From Bacteroidetes bacterium GWC2_46_850 (GTDB lineage: Bacteria > Bacteroidota > Bacteroidia > Bacteroidales > Dysgonomonadaceae): a stretch of 37,614 bases of DNA. The stretch covers positions 1-37,614 of the forward strand of contig MENQ01000029.1 in NCBI GenBank assembly GCA_001768325.1, written 5' to 3'. Each line of letters opens with the position of its first letter. Position 1 is the first letter of the stretch. Of the stretch, positions 15,108 to 23,491 are shown in pieces. The notes beneath the pieces are model-generated. The model did not search any database, was not told where the DNA came from, and worked only from the letters and a program-made list of their open reading frames with translations. The position numbers were made by a program, and so were the translations under genes.

Positions 15108-16528
15108 TCGGTGGGGTGAACCGGTTGTCCGGGAGCCAGTATCTCCGGCTTTTTATCGGGCAGATATCCGCTGCGGATACGCCATTCGTTCGGGTAGAGA
15201 TTGTTTGCCCTGTTACCGATATTCTTTACAAAGCCGAGGGGTTCTTTTTGCCAGGTAAGCAGCACCATTCCCCGGGGTACGCCGGCAAGGGTGATGGCCT
15301 CCTTTCGCAGGTAGGCGATGGCCTGCTCATAGGTCACTTCATAGCTCCGGAAAGCTTCCCTGTTCAGGTTGATGCTCATGGCCAGCGCATGGGCGGGGAT
15401 GAAGTCTTTTCCTTTCTTTTCTCCCAAGTCTATGCCTGCGGACAGACATTTCAGGTGATGCATCAATGCAACGATGGTTTCGGCATGCACTTTTGGCAGC
15501 GCCATGATGTGATCACCCGATTCCATCAGATAAAACGATTCGGGGTTTGTGATCAACGCCGCATAGTCAGCCGGATTCTTGATGAAGACTGCAGGTTGTT
15601 TCCGGTTTTTTTTAGGATGAAAGTAGGCTTCGGACTGCTCCGCTTCGGGTTTCTGCAGAACAGTGACAAAGAGTCCTTCCCCTTTCACCTTGTGCGGATA
15701 AAAATGATAACCGCCAGCCTCTCCGTCCCGGGAAGGCGTGATGTTCCAATCGGCATCGACCGCCACCCTGGTGAAGAGGGCACCCAACTGGCTTGCCGTC
15801 CAGCGGGCATTTTCTTCATTCTCTTCGCCGTTGTAGGTGCAGGTGCTGTAGACCAGCAGGCCACCCGGCCTGAGTGCCGGCCACACGTCGCCCAGAATAT
15901 CCTTTTGACGGGCAGCACACATCTTCACGTTCTGCGGCGACCATTCCTGCACGGCCACCTCATCTTTGCGGAACATGCCTTCGCCCGAACAGGGAGCATC
16001 CACCAGGATCAGATCGAACAAACCGGGAAAAGCGGCAAAATCCTTCGCACTGTTCTGGGTTACCACCGTGTTGGGATGGCCGAACTTGATCAGCGTCTCA
16101 GACAGTACATTCGCCCGCTGGCGGACAACTTCGTTGCTCACGAGCAGACTCCCCGCCGGCAGTGCAGAGAGAAGGCCAACCGACTTCCCGCCGGGGGCAG
16201 CACAGAGATCGAGGCAGGTGACCGGTGTGGAGACCAGTTTTCTTACCACATGTTCAATGAACATGGAGGAAGCCTCCTGCACATAATAATAGCCTGCATG
16301 AAACAGCGGGTCGAAGGTGAAGGAAGGCCGTTCTTCGAGATAATATCCCTGCTCGGACCAGGGCACACGTTCCGCGGGGTGAAGAAAGGTGAGGGGACTG
16401 CGTTGTCTTTTAAACGGATTCAGCCGGATGCTCACCGGAGCATCCTGCGCCAGTGCCGCGAGAAACGGTTCAGTCTCTTCCCCGAGCTGTGCACGAACAG
16501 AACAAATAAAATCGGCAGGCAAATTCAT
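15104..16528 (-). CDS. rRNA (cytosine-C5-)-methyltransferase, RsmF/NOL1-Nop2-Sun family
   Basis: SAM-dependent m5C methyltransferase acting on rRNA (RsmF acts at C1407 of 16S rRNA in E. coli) or possibly tRNA. The 474-residue protein opens with the N1 domain (SIRLNPFKR). The SAM-binding motif CLDLCAAPGGKS follows. The paired catalytic cysteines are in DAPCSGEGMFRKD and YSTCTYNGEENE. A C-terminal PUA-like/FmuDxD domain occupies the last 120 or so residues. This full architecture favours RsmF over the shorter RsmB-type enzymes. The exact target base cannot be read from sequence. It shares a 4-base overlap with the downstream histidine kinase gene and has a -7 element at 16568-16561. Confidence 0.88.
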   Translation of the reverse strand: MNLPADFICSVRAQLGEETEPFLAALAQDAPVSIRLNPFKRQRSPLTFLHPAERVPWSEQGYYLEERPSFTFDPLFHAGYYYVQEASSMFIEHVVRKLVSTPVTCLDLCAAPGGKSVGLLSALPAGSLLVSNEVVRQRANVLSETLIKFGHPNTVVTQNSAKDFAAFPGLFDLILVDAPCSGEGMFRKDEVAVQEWSPQNVKMCAARQKDILGDVWPALRPGGLLVYSTCTYNGEENEENARWTASQLGALFTRVAVDADWNITPSRDGEAGGYHFYPHKVKGEGLFVTVLQKPEAEQSEAYFHPKKNRKQPAVFIKNPADYAALITNPESFYLMESGDHIMALPKVHAETIVALMHHLKCLSAGIDLGEKKGKDFIPAHALAMSINLNREAFRSYEVTYEQAIAYLRKEAITLAGVPRGMVLLTWQKEPLGFVKNIGNRANNLYPNEWRIRSGYLPDKKPEILAPGQPVHPTE

Positions 16529-16532
16529 TTCT

Positions 16533-16560
16533 CAACTTTTAGATGACAACTTTTAGATTA
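16533..16560. repeat. Two 14-bp direct repeats upstream of rsmF
   Basis: CAACTTTTAGATGA (16533-16546) and CAACTTTTAGATTA (16547-16560) differ at one base. They fill the leader between the rsmF -7 element and its start codon. The 14-bp unit is twice seven, like other arrays in this window. Confidence 0.7.
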
Positions 16561-16568
16561 CAAAGTTA
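16561..16568 (-). promoter_or_regulatory. -7 element of rsmF
   Basis: TAACTTTG on the minus strand, 33 bases before the rsmF start. A TTTG upstream is at a short spacing (16), so the -33 box is doubtful. Confidence 0.45.
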
Positions 16569-16596
16569 AAAGGATTATGCATTTCAAAAAAATAAC

Positions 16597-16604
16597 TACC
16601 TTTG
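16597..16604 (+). promoter_or_regulatory. -7 element of the sugar isomerase-like gene
   Basis: TACCTTTG on the plus strand, a full TAnnTTTG match 35 bases before the ATG at 16639. It is divergent from the rsmF promoter. No clear -33 box. Confidence 0.5.
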
Positions 16605-16638
16605 TGCTCGAACACACTTACAAAAAATATTTCAAATC

Positions 16639-17469
16639 ATGAAGAAATTACTCCTCATTACGGGACTCCTGGTTTCCCTCTCCCTCTGGTCGCAGGAAAG
16701 GCCCGATCCGCAACCCGCGCCGGAAACGGCAGAAAAATTCAACGTAGGCATGGCCGGCTACTCATTCAGACACTTCGATCTGGATCAGACGCTGGAGATG
16801 ATGCAAAAGTGCGATGTGAAGAATCTTTGCATCAAGGATTTTCATCTTCCGCTCAACAGCAGCGAAAAAGAGATTGCCGACTTTCACGCCAAGCTTGCTT
16901 CGAAAGGAGTGACCGGTTATGCCGTGGGTCCCATCTATATGCGTTCAGAGAAAGAGATTGACGATGCCTTTGCATACGCCAAAAGAGTGGGCGTGAAACT
17001 GGTTGTGGGAGTACCCAACTATGAATTGCTACCGTATGTGGACAAGAAGGTGAAGGAGTATGACATGCATTATGCCATCCACCTGCACGGTCCCGACATC
17101 GCACTCTATCCCGACGCCGACGATGTGTGGAACCATGTGAAAGACCTGGATTCGCGTATCGGCATGTGCCTCGATGTGGGTCATGACACCCGCAACGGCA
17201 AGGATCCTGTGGAGGATCTGAAGAAATACCACAGCCGTGTATTCGACATTCACATCAAAGATGTGACCGGTGCATCCAAAGCAGGTTATTCCGTGGAGAT
17301 AGGCCGCGGCATCATCGATTTCCCGGCTTTCGTAAAGATGCTCCGTGAAGTGGGTTATACCGGCATGTGCAGCCTCGAGCACGAACGCAACATGAAAGAT
17401 CCCCTGCAGGGTATTGCCGAGTCGATCGGTTATTTCAGGGGAGTGATTGCCACCACAAGCGGGAAATGA
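16639..17469 (+). CDS. Secreted sugar phosphate isomerase/epimerase-like TIM-barrel protein
   Basis: A 276-residue protein of the xylose isomerase-like/AP endonuclease 2 superfamily. A Sec signal peptide (MKKLLLITGLLVSLSLWSQ) places it in the periplasm, although most relatives are cytoplasmic. The barrel from about 34 on shows strands with metal-ligand-like residues: HLHGPD, LDVGHD, DIHIKD and a late LEHE. These look intact for divalent-metal binding. It probably isomerises, epimerises or lyses a sugar or inositol-like compound; the substrate cannot be inferred. Its stop overlaps the start of an RsmI-like methyltransferase (ATGA), an unexpected partner. Confidence 0.82.
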   Translation: MKKLLLITGLLVSLSLWSQERPDPQPAPETAEKFNVGMAGYSFRHFDLDQTLEMMQKCDVKNLCIKDFHLPLNSSEKEIADFHAKLASKGVTGYAVGPIYMRSEKEIDDAFAYAKRVGVKLVVGVPNYELLPYVDKKVKEYDMHYAIHLHGPDIALYPDADDVWNHVKDLDSRIGMCLDVGHDTRNGKDPVEDLKKYHSRVFDIHIKDVTGASKAGYSVEIGRGIIDFPAFVKMLREVGYTGMCSLEHERNMKDPLQGIAESIGYFRGVIATTSGK

Positions 17470-18179
17470 ACGATCCGGTACTCTATCTGATTCCCGTTAC
17501 ATTGGGTGACACGCCTGTTGGAAGGGTTCTTCCCGCGTTCAACACGACGGTTATCTCCGCGCTGAAGTATTTCATCGTGGAGAACGTGCGGTCGGCACGT
17601 CGTTTTCTGAAGAAATGCAATCCGGAGATTGAGATTGATGCGATCACCTTTTACGAGTTGAATCAGCACACCGATACAAAGGAGATTGCAAGCTACCTCA
17701 TCCCGATGAAAACGGGAGAAAGCATGGGCATCATCTCGGAGGCAGGTTGTCCCGCCGTGGCCGACCCGGGTGCCGACGTGGTGGCCATTGCACAACGGGA
17801 AGGCTACAGGGTGATGCCGCTGGTAGGCCCCTCCTCCATCCTGATGGCGGTCATGGCCTCTGGATTCAACGGACAGAGCTTCGCCTTTCAGGGTTATCTC
17901 CCCATTGAGGCAAACGAACGGGCCAAAAGGTTGAAACAACTGGAAGCACGGGCTTACAATGAAGACCAGACCCAGCTTTTTATAGAGACTCCCTACAGGA
18001 ATCAAAAACTGGCCGAGGAGATCCTGCTGCAGTGCAAACCGCAAACACGCCTTTGCATTGCCATGAACATTTCGTGTGACGATGAATACATCGTCACACG
18101 AAGTGTGAAGGCGTGGAAGGGCAAACTGCCGGATATGCATAAAAAACCGACAGTATTTCTTATTTACAAGGGATATTAA
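17466..18179 (+). CDS. RsmI-like SAM-dependent methyltransferase (tetrapyrrole methylase fold)
   Basis: A 237-residue protein of the tetrapyrrole (corrin/porphyrin) methylase superfamily, nearest in look to RsmI, which 2'-O-methylates C1402 of 16S rRNA. Residues 4-15 (VLYLIPVTLGDT), the glycine/acid-rich GIISEAGCPAVADPGADVV and GPSSILMAVMASGFNGQ are the family landmarks for SAM binding. It is shorter than canonical RsmI (about 280) and its N-terminus reads IPVTLGDT rather than the RsmI-type PTPIGNL, so it belongs to the divergent Bacteroidota group and its target may differ. I chose ATG 17466, which overlaps the previous stop as ATGA; the frame upstream lies inside the previous gene. Confidence 0.8.
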   Translation: MNDPVLYLIPVTLGDTPVGRVLPAFNTTVISALKYFIVENVRSARRFLKKCNPEIEIDAITFYELNQHTDTKEIASYLIPMKTGESMGIISEAGCPAVADPGADVVAIAQREGYRVMPLVGPSSILMAVMASGFNGQSFAFQGYLPIEANERAKRLKQLEARAYNEDQTQLFIETPYRNQKLAEEILLQCKPQTRLCIAMNISCDDEYIVTRSVKAWKGKLPDMHKKPTVFLIYKGY

Positions 18180-18271
18180 CCCTCCTAATCTGTCAACCTT
18201 ACCGATATCTGATGACCTGACACAAAAAACCAACAGCGTGCCAGGATAGATAATGCTTGAAAATTTTTGCG

Positions 18272-18279
18272 TATATTTG
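18272..18279 (+). promoter_or_regulatory. -7 element of murB
   Basis: TATATTTG, full match, 32 bases upstream of the murB ATG (18312). An in-frame TTG at 18267 lies upstream of the expected transcript start and is rejected as start codon. No good -33 box. Confidence 0.5.
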
Positions 18280-18311
18280 TAACTCATATCAGACTATTTC
18301 TCTTTTCCGCA

Positions 18312-19310
18312 ATGACCATCAGATATAACGTACAACTGCAACCATATAACTCTTTCCGCACCAGGGCGACGGCCCGGATATTCTGCGAACCGCAAACGGC
18401 AGGGGAGCTTTCAGAAGCAATCAGAACTTTTTCCAATGAACAGAAGCTTGTGCTGGGAGCGGGATTCAACCTGTTCTTCACACGCGATTTCGATGGCGTG
18501 ATCATCAAGCCCGGGATGCGGGGCATTACAACGATAACCGAAAACGAAGAATATGTAGACATCGAAGCGGGAGCCGGCGAAGAGTGGGATCATTTTGTGG
18601 GGTTCTGCGTTTCCCACGGTTATGCGGGACTGGAAAACCTTTCACTGATACCCAGCTCCGTGGGAGCTAGCCCCATACAGAATATCGGCGCCTATGGAAC
18701 GGAGGTGAAAGATACAATTATCCTGGTAAAAGCGGTAGATATATACTCAGGTGAACTCCGTGAATTTACCAGTGCTGAGTGTGACTTCGGATATCGCGAC
18801 AGCATCTTCAAGCGCACCGGCCGCTATGTGATCACGTCGGTGGTATTTCGGCTTGGCAAGACATTTGTCTACAAGGAAAAATATGTCGACCTGAGTCGGG
18901 AGCTGGAAGGCGTTGTTGCTCCCACGATCACCCAGGTACGCGATGCCATTATCCGCATACGCACCCGCAAGCTACCCGACTTCAACCTCCTTCCCAATGC
19001 GGGCAGCTTCTTCAAAAACCCCATGCTGACAACGGATGAAAAGGATGCGTTGCAGAAGATATTGCCGGATGCGCCGGTCTACAATGTGGGAGACGATGGC
19101 TTTAAGACATCGGCTGCGTTCCTGATCGAAAAGGCCGGGTACAAGGGGAAACGAAAGGGCATGGTGGGAACCTACGAGCGCCATGCGCTGATCATCGTCA
19201 ATTACGGGACTGAAAACGGACAGGAGATCGCCGCTTTCATGGAGGATATTCAACAGGAAGTAAAAAAACAATTCGGCATCCTGCTCGAGCCGGAAGTGTG
19301 GATATTTTAA
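18312..19310 (+). CDS. murB: UDP-N-acetylenolpyruvoylglucosamine reductase
   Basis: Cytoplasmic FAD enzyme that reduces the enolpyruvyl group with NADPH to give UDP-MurNAc, the second committed step of peptidoglycan synthesis. The 332-residue length and the E. coli-like (type I) layout fit. The FAD-binding region (NSFRT, LGAGFNL, SSVGASPIQNIGAYG) is followed by the substrate domain. Arg162 (FGYRDSIFK), Ser232 (NAGSFFKNP) and Glu328 (LEPEVWIF) match the E. coli catalytic residues R159, S229 and E325 with a constant offset of 3. The start at ATG 18312 agrees with the promoter. The murA gene follows after 10 bases, so the two consecutive pathway enzymes are co-transcribed, in reverse pathway order. 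Confidence 0.95.
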   Translation: MTIRYNVQLQPYNSFRTRATARIFCEPQTAGELSEAIRTFSNEQKLVLGAGFNLFFTRDFDGVIIKPGMRGITTITENEEYVDIEAGAGEEWDHFVGFCVSHGYAGLENLSLIPSSVGASPIQNIGAYGTEVKDTIILVKAVDIYSGELREFTSAECDFGYRDSIFKRTGRYVITSVVFRLGKTFVYKEKYVDLSRELEGVVAPTITQVRDAIIRIRTRKLPDFNLLPNAGSFFKNPMLTTDEKDALQKILPDAPVYNVGDDGFKTSAAFLIEKAGYKGKRKGMVGTYERHALIIVNYGTENGQEIAAFMEDIQQEVKKQFGILLEPEVWIF

Positions 19311-19320
19311 GCTGAAAACT

Positions 19321-20625
19321 ATGTCATCATTTATCATCGAAGGCGGACACAGCCTTCAGGGAAACATCACCCCACAGGGAGCAAAGAACGAAGCGCTGCA
19401 GGTGATCTGCGCCACGTTGCTCACGCAGGAAGAGGTAATCATCGACAATGTCCCCGACATTCTCGACGTGAACAACCTGATCGCCCTCATCGGAGATATG
19501 GGGATCACGGTAAAGAAACTGGATGAAAAACGGTATTCTTTCAAAGCAGAGGAGATTGATCTGTCTTATACGCAATCGGATGATTTTATGCGGAAGAGCG
19601 CGGCATTGCGGGGCTCCATCATGCTGATCGGGCCGCTCCTGGCACGTTTCGGTGAGGCCGTCGTGCCCAAACCGGGAGGCGACAAGATTGGCCGCCGGCG
19701 GCTCGATACCCACTTCAACGGCATCATGAAGCTGGGCGCCCAGATGATCTACCACGAACAGCGAAACCTCTTTACCCTCTCGGCCAAACAACTGAAAGGG
19801 ACTTATATCCTGCTCGACGAGGCATCGGTGACGGGTACGGCCAACCTGCTGATGTCAGCCGTGCTGGCGGAGGGAGAGACCGTCATCTACAATGCGGCCT
19901 GTGAGCCCTACGTGGAACAACTTAGCCGGATGCTGGTGCGCATGGGTGCACAAATTGAAGGCATCGGATCCAACAAACTGCTCATTCGGGGAGTCACCAG
20001 ACTGTCGGGTTGCACCCACCGCCTACTCCCCGACATGATTGAGATAGGCAGCTTCATCGGCATGGCGGCCATGACTGCCTCGGAGATCACCATCAAGGAG
20101 ACCTCCGTTGCCCACCTGGGCATCATCCCCGAGAGCTTCCGCAGGCTGGGTATCACCGTGGAACAGCAGGGCGACGACCTTCACATACCCCGACACGAGG
20201 GTTACACCATTGAATCGTTTATCGACGGCTCCATCCTCACCATTGCCGATGCGCCGTGGCCGGGACTCACGCCCGACCTGTTGAGTGTGATGCTGGTGGT
20301 GGCCACGAAAGCCAAAGGCAGTGTACTCATTCATCAGAAGATGTTCGAGAGCCGCCTCTTCTTTGTGGACAAACTGATTGACATGGGAGCCCAGATCATT
20401 CTATGCGACCCGCATCGTGCCGTGGTGATCGGTCTGGACAACCGGTTTCACCTGCGGGGCATGACGATGACCTCGCCCGATATCCGTGCGGGAATATCGA
20501 TGCTGATCGCCGCCATGAGTGCCGAGGGAACAAGCACCATCCACAACATTGATCAGATAGACCGCGGATATCAGTCCATCGATACGCGGCTGAACGCCCT
20601 GGGGGCCCGTATTAAAAGGATATAA
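19321..20625 (+). CDS. murA: UDP-N-acetylglucosamine 1-carboxyvinyltransferase, Cys-to-Asp type
   Basis: Cytoplasmic enzyme that transfers enolpyruvate from PEP to UDP-GlcNAc, the first committed step of peptidoglycan synthesis. The 434-residue protein has the two-domain inside-out barrel pattern; Lys22 lies in the conserved AKNEAL. The flexible active-site loop reads PGGDKIGRRRLD where E. coli has PGGCTIGARPVD. The catalytic Cys115 is thus replaced by Asp121 (codon GAC at 19681-19683). Fosfomycin alkylates that Cys; the same Asp form in Mycobacterium and Chlamydia keeps activity and gives intrinsic resistance. The rest of the sequence is well conserved, so I expect an active enzyme. It sits 10 bases after murB. 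Confidence 0.94.
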   Translation: MSSFIIEGGHSLQGNITPQGAKNEALQVICATLLTQEEVIIDNVPDILDVNNLIALIGDMGITVKKLDEKRYSFKAEEIDLSYTQSDDFMRKSAALRGSIMLIGPLLARFGEAVVPKPGGDKIGRRRLDTHFNGIMKLGAQMIYHEQRNLFTLSAKQLKGTYILLDEASVTGTANLLMSAVLAEGETVIYNAACEPYVEQLSRMLVRMGAQIEGIGSNKLLIRGVTRLSGCTHRLLPDMIEIGSFIGMAAMTASEITIKETSVAHLGIIPESFRRLGITVEQQGDDLHIPRHEGYTIESFIDGSILTIADAPWPGLTPDLLSVMLVVATKAKGSVLIHQKMFESRLFFVDKLIDMGAQIILCDPHRAVVIGLDNRFHLRGMTMTSPDIRAGISMLIAAMSAEGTSTIHNIDQIDRGYQSIDTRLNALGARIKRI

Positions 20626-20628
20626 TCT

Positions 20629-20654
20629 GTTCCGCCCGCCAGGCAGGGCTGAAC
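20629..20654 (+). terminator. Hairpin after murA
   Basis: GTTC-c-GCCC pairs with GGGC-t-GAAC around an 8-base loop, starting three bases after the murA stop. No T-tract follows, so termination is uncertain; it may be a 3' stabilising hairpin. Confidence 0.35.
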
Positions 20655-20713
20655 CAAACAATCTTGTGAACGTTAACACGATACAATCAACCTTCATTAA
20701 ACAGATAGATCGT

Positions 20714-21487
20714 ATGTCAAAAACCAGTGAATTCAGGAAACTTCATGCCGGAGATGAACCGTTCATCCTCGGCAACGTGTGGGACGCCAAAAGCGCACAA
20801 CTTGCGGAAAAGGCCGGCTTTAAGGCGGTGGGTATCTCGGGTCATGCCATCGCCGAGAACCTCGGCTACCGCGATGGGGAAGATATGGATTTCGAGGAGC
20901 TGCTGTTCGTCGTGAACAGGGTGATCAAATCGGTTTCCATTCCCGTTTCGGTAGATATTGACGGGGGCTACAGCCGGAATATCGAAAAGGTGAATGCCCA
21001 TGTTGAGCAGCTCATCAACATGGGAGCTGCCGGCATCAACATCGAAGATTCGGTGATGAAAAGTGGAAAACGGGTGCTGCAGGAAGTGGGAAAATTCGCC
21101 AAGGTGGTGGGTGCCATACGCACCTTCCTGGGTGATCAAAAATCGGACCTTTTCCTGAATGTGCGCATCGACACCTACGTGACCAAACATCCCAAACAGC
21201 TGGAGGAAACAATAAAACGGATCGGCGAATTTGAAAAAGCAGGTGCCGACGGCATATTCGTGCCCTTGCTGTCGGACGACAAAGAATTAAAACAGGTCAT
21301 TCAAAGTACATCGCTTCCGCTGAATGTCTTTCTGCGCCCCGACACGCCCTCTTTTTCAAAACTTAAACTGATGGGGGTGAAGCGCATCAGCAGCGGCGCC
21401 GCCGTCCATGCACAGAGTTACAAGAGGGCAGCGGAACTCTACACCACCCTGATCGACGACAAGCGGTTCGGCAAGCTTTTTCTCTAA
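20714..21487 (+). CDS. PEP mutase/isocitrate lyase family protein
   Basis: A 257-residue cytoplasmic TIM-barrel protein of the phosphoenolpyruvate mutase/isocitrate lyase superfamily. Landmarks are NVWDAKSAQLAEKAGFKAVG near the start, the metal-binding strand VSVDIDGGY, and GINIEDS where the Glu-Asp pair helps hold Mg. The loop that carries the lyase Cys in isocitrate lyase (KKCGH) is not evident, so it is more likely an oxaloacetate-decarboxylase-like, methylisocitrate lyase-like or related C-C lyase of unknown substrate. I chose ATG 20714; a GTG at 20666 would add 16 residues without family similarity. It follows murA by 88 bases. Confidence 0.82.
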   Translation: MSKTSEFRKLHAGDEPFILGNVWDAKSAQLAEKAGFKAVGISGHAIAENLGYRDGEDMDFEELLFVVNRVIKSVSIPVSVDIDGGYSRNIEKVNAHVEQLINMGAAGINIEDSVMKSGKRVLQEVGKFAKVVGAIRTFLGDQKSDLFLNVRIDTYVTKHPKQLEETIKRIGEFEKAGADGIFVPLLSDDKELKQVIQSTSLPLNVFLRPDTPSFSKLKLMGVKRISSGAAVHAQSYKRAAELYTTLIDDKRFGKLFL

Positions 21488-21561
21488 GGAAACTCCGGAT
21501 AAAAAGAAGTGAATCATAAGGGAAAGCACAAAAGATGAAGCTGCTTTTCCCGGGGAAAATA

Positions 21562-21593
21562 TTTGCTTTTCTGGCGACTCTTTTATTACTTTG
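21562..21593 (+). promoter_or_regulatory. Promoter of korAB
   Basis: TTTG (21562-21565), 20 bases, TTACTTTG (21586-21593). The -7 box has one mismatch to TAnnTTTG. The spacing is right and it lies 30 bases before the korA ATG. Confidence 0.5.
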
Positions 21594-21623
21594 TATCTTC
21601 ATTCGAAATAACAGACTACAACT

Positions 21624-23489
21624 ATGCCCACCAATTCGGTTATCACCGACATCCAACAAGTAACCATTCGTTTCTCGGGAGACTCAGGGGACGGAATGCA
21701 GTTGTCCGGAACACTCTTCTCCACCTTATCGGCTATCTTCGGAAACGAGATTGCCACGTTTCCCGATTTCCCGGCCGAGATACGTGCGCCACAAGGCTCA
21801 CTACACGGTGTTTCGGGTTTCCAGGTACGCATCGGAGCCAAAGACGTGTACAACTCAGGCGATAAAACAGACGTACTTGTGGCGATGAACCCGGCGGCAC
21901 TGAAGATGAATGCACAGTTCCTGAAGAGAGAATCCATTGTGCTCTACGACACCGATTCATTTCAAAAGAAAGATCTGGACAAGGCATTGTATGCAACCCA
22001 GGATCCCTTTGCAGAACTCAAGCTGGAACATGTGCAGCCTGTGGGCGTGTCCATCACCTCCCTCACCAAAGCCTCACTCGAAGGCTCGGGTCTGGAGAAC
22101 AAAGACATGCTCCGTTGCAAGAACATGTTCGCACTGGGTATTGTCTGCTGGCTCTTCAACCGGCCCCTGGAGATAGCCGACATGCTGCTGCAACAGAAGT
22201 TCGCCAAAAAGCCGTTGCTGGTGCAGGCCAACATCAAGGCCATGTCCGACGGTTACAACTATGGCAACAACATACACCTTACCGCCTCCACCTATCGCAT
22301 TGAGCCGATTGAAGGCAGCAAAGGTTTTTACACCGACGTGAACGGAAATACGGCCACGGCGTACGGATTGATAGCCGCAGCCGAAAAAGCAGGTCTGCAG
22401 CTGTTCCTCGGTTCCTACCCCATTACACCGGCCACCGATATCCTGCAGGAGCTATCCAAAAGAAAAGATTTTGGTGTGAAGGCCCTGCAGATGGAAGATG
22501 AAATTGCCGGAATCACCTCCTCCATTGGCGCCAGCTTCGCAGGCTGCCTCGCCGCCACCTCCACCTCGGGCCCGGGCCTCGCGCTCAAGACCGAAGCGCT
22601 GGGACTGGCCGTGATGACCGAGCTACCCCTGGTGGTGATCGACGTGCAGCGCAGCGGGCCCTCCACGGGGATGCCGACAAAAAGTGAGCAGACCGACCTG
22701 AACCAGGCGCTCTATGGGCGCAACGGCGAAAGTCCGCTGGTGGTAATGGCGGCAGCATCGCCCACCGACTGTTTCGAGAGCGCCTTTGAAGCATCGAAGA
22801 TTGCACTGGAACACATGACGCCGGTGGTTCTGCTTACCGACGGTTATATTGCCAACGGCTCTTCGGCCTGGCGTATCCCCGACATGAAAGATTATCCCGA
22901 AATAAAGCCTCCCTATGTGGAGAAATATTACAAGGGCGATCCGGAAGGATGGCGACCCTACGTGCGGGATGAAGAAAGCCTGGTCAGATACTGGGGTGTG
23001 CCGGGAACACCCGGGTTCATGCATCGCATTGGCGGACTGGAAAAAGATAAACTTACCGGCGTCATCTCCTCCAACCCCGAGAATCACCAGTACATGGTGG
23101 ATACCCGCCGGAAGAAAATTGAAAAGATTGCCGATTTCATTCCCGAACAAAAGGTGGTGGGCGACAAGGACGCCGACACGCTGATTGTGGGATGGGGAGG
23201 CACCTACGGACACCTCCTCGAGGCAATGCTCCGCATACAGACTACCGGCAGGAAGGTGGCATTTGCCCATTTCAGGCATATCTCTCCCCTGCCAAAGAAC
23301 ACGCACGACCTGTTGAAGAAATACAAGCGGGTGATCGTGGCAGAACAAAACGATGGCCAGTTTGCGGCCTACCTGACCGGGAGGTTCGAGGATCTGGGTA
23401 ACATCCGCCGTTTTAACAGGGTGGAAGGACAACCTTTCAAGGTGAGCGAGCTGGTTGAAGAATTTACGAAAATGATGGAGGCCAAATAA
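21624..23489 (+). CDS. korA: 2-oxoacid:ferredoxin oxidoreductase, fused gamma-alpha subunit
   Basis: Catalytic subunit of a thiamine diphosphate enzyme that oxidatively decarboxylates a 2-oxoacid, probably 2-oxoglutarate, to its CoA ester and reduces ferredoxin; it may also run in reverse. The 621-residue protein carries the gamma domain first (about 10-190; FSGDSGDGMQLSG, FPDFPAEIRAPQGSLHGVSGF) and the alpha pyrimidine-binding domain next (about 230-600; GSYPITPATDILQEL, QMEDEIAG, TSTSGPGLAL). The gamma-alpha fusion is typical for the KorAB type. The stop is followed after two bases by korB. No ferredoxin-like delta subunit is present. Substrate choice (2-oxoglutarate versus pyruvate) is inferred from the two-subunit layout. 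Confidence 0.9.
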   Translation: MPTNSVITDIQQVTIRFSGDSGDGMQLSGTLFSTLSAIFGNEIATFPDFPAEIRAPQGSLHGVSGFQVRIGAKDVYNSGDKTDVLVAMNPAALKMNAQFLKRESIVLYDTDSFQKKDLDKALYATQDPFAELKLEHVQPVGVSITSLTKASLEGSGLENKDMLRCKNMFALGIVCWLFNRPLEIADMLLQQKFAKKPLLVQANIKAMSDGYNYGNNIHLTASTYRIEPIEGSKGFYTDVNGNTATAYGLIAAAEKAGLQLFLGSYPITPATDILQELSKRKDFGVKALQMEDEIAGITSSIGASFAGCLAATSTSGPGLALKTEALGLAVMTELPLVVIDVQRSGPSTGMPTKSEQTDLNQALYGRNGESPLVVMAAASPTDCFESAFEASKIALEHMTPVVLLTDGYIANGSSAWRIPDMKDYPEIKPPYVEKYYKGDPEGWRPYVRDEESLVRYWGVPGTPGFMHRIGGLEKDKLTGVISSNPENHQYMVDTRRKKIEKIADFIPEQKVVGDKDADTLIVGWGGTYGHLLEAMLRIQTTGRKVAFAHFRHISPLPKNTHDLLKKYKRVIVAEQNDGQFAAYLTGRFEDLGNIRRFNRVEGQPFKVSELVEEFTKMMEAK

Positions 23490-23491
23490 GC

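Noticed and set aside
15116-16546. 476-codon open frame opposite the RsmF-like gene
   Set aside because: The minus strand has intact SAM and catalytic Cys motifs; the plus frame is a shadow caused by codon bias in a GC-rich gene.
19321-20625. Inactive MurA because the active-site Cys is missing
   Set aside because: Asp at this place is a known functional variant and the remaining loop and fold motifs are conserved.
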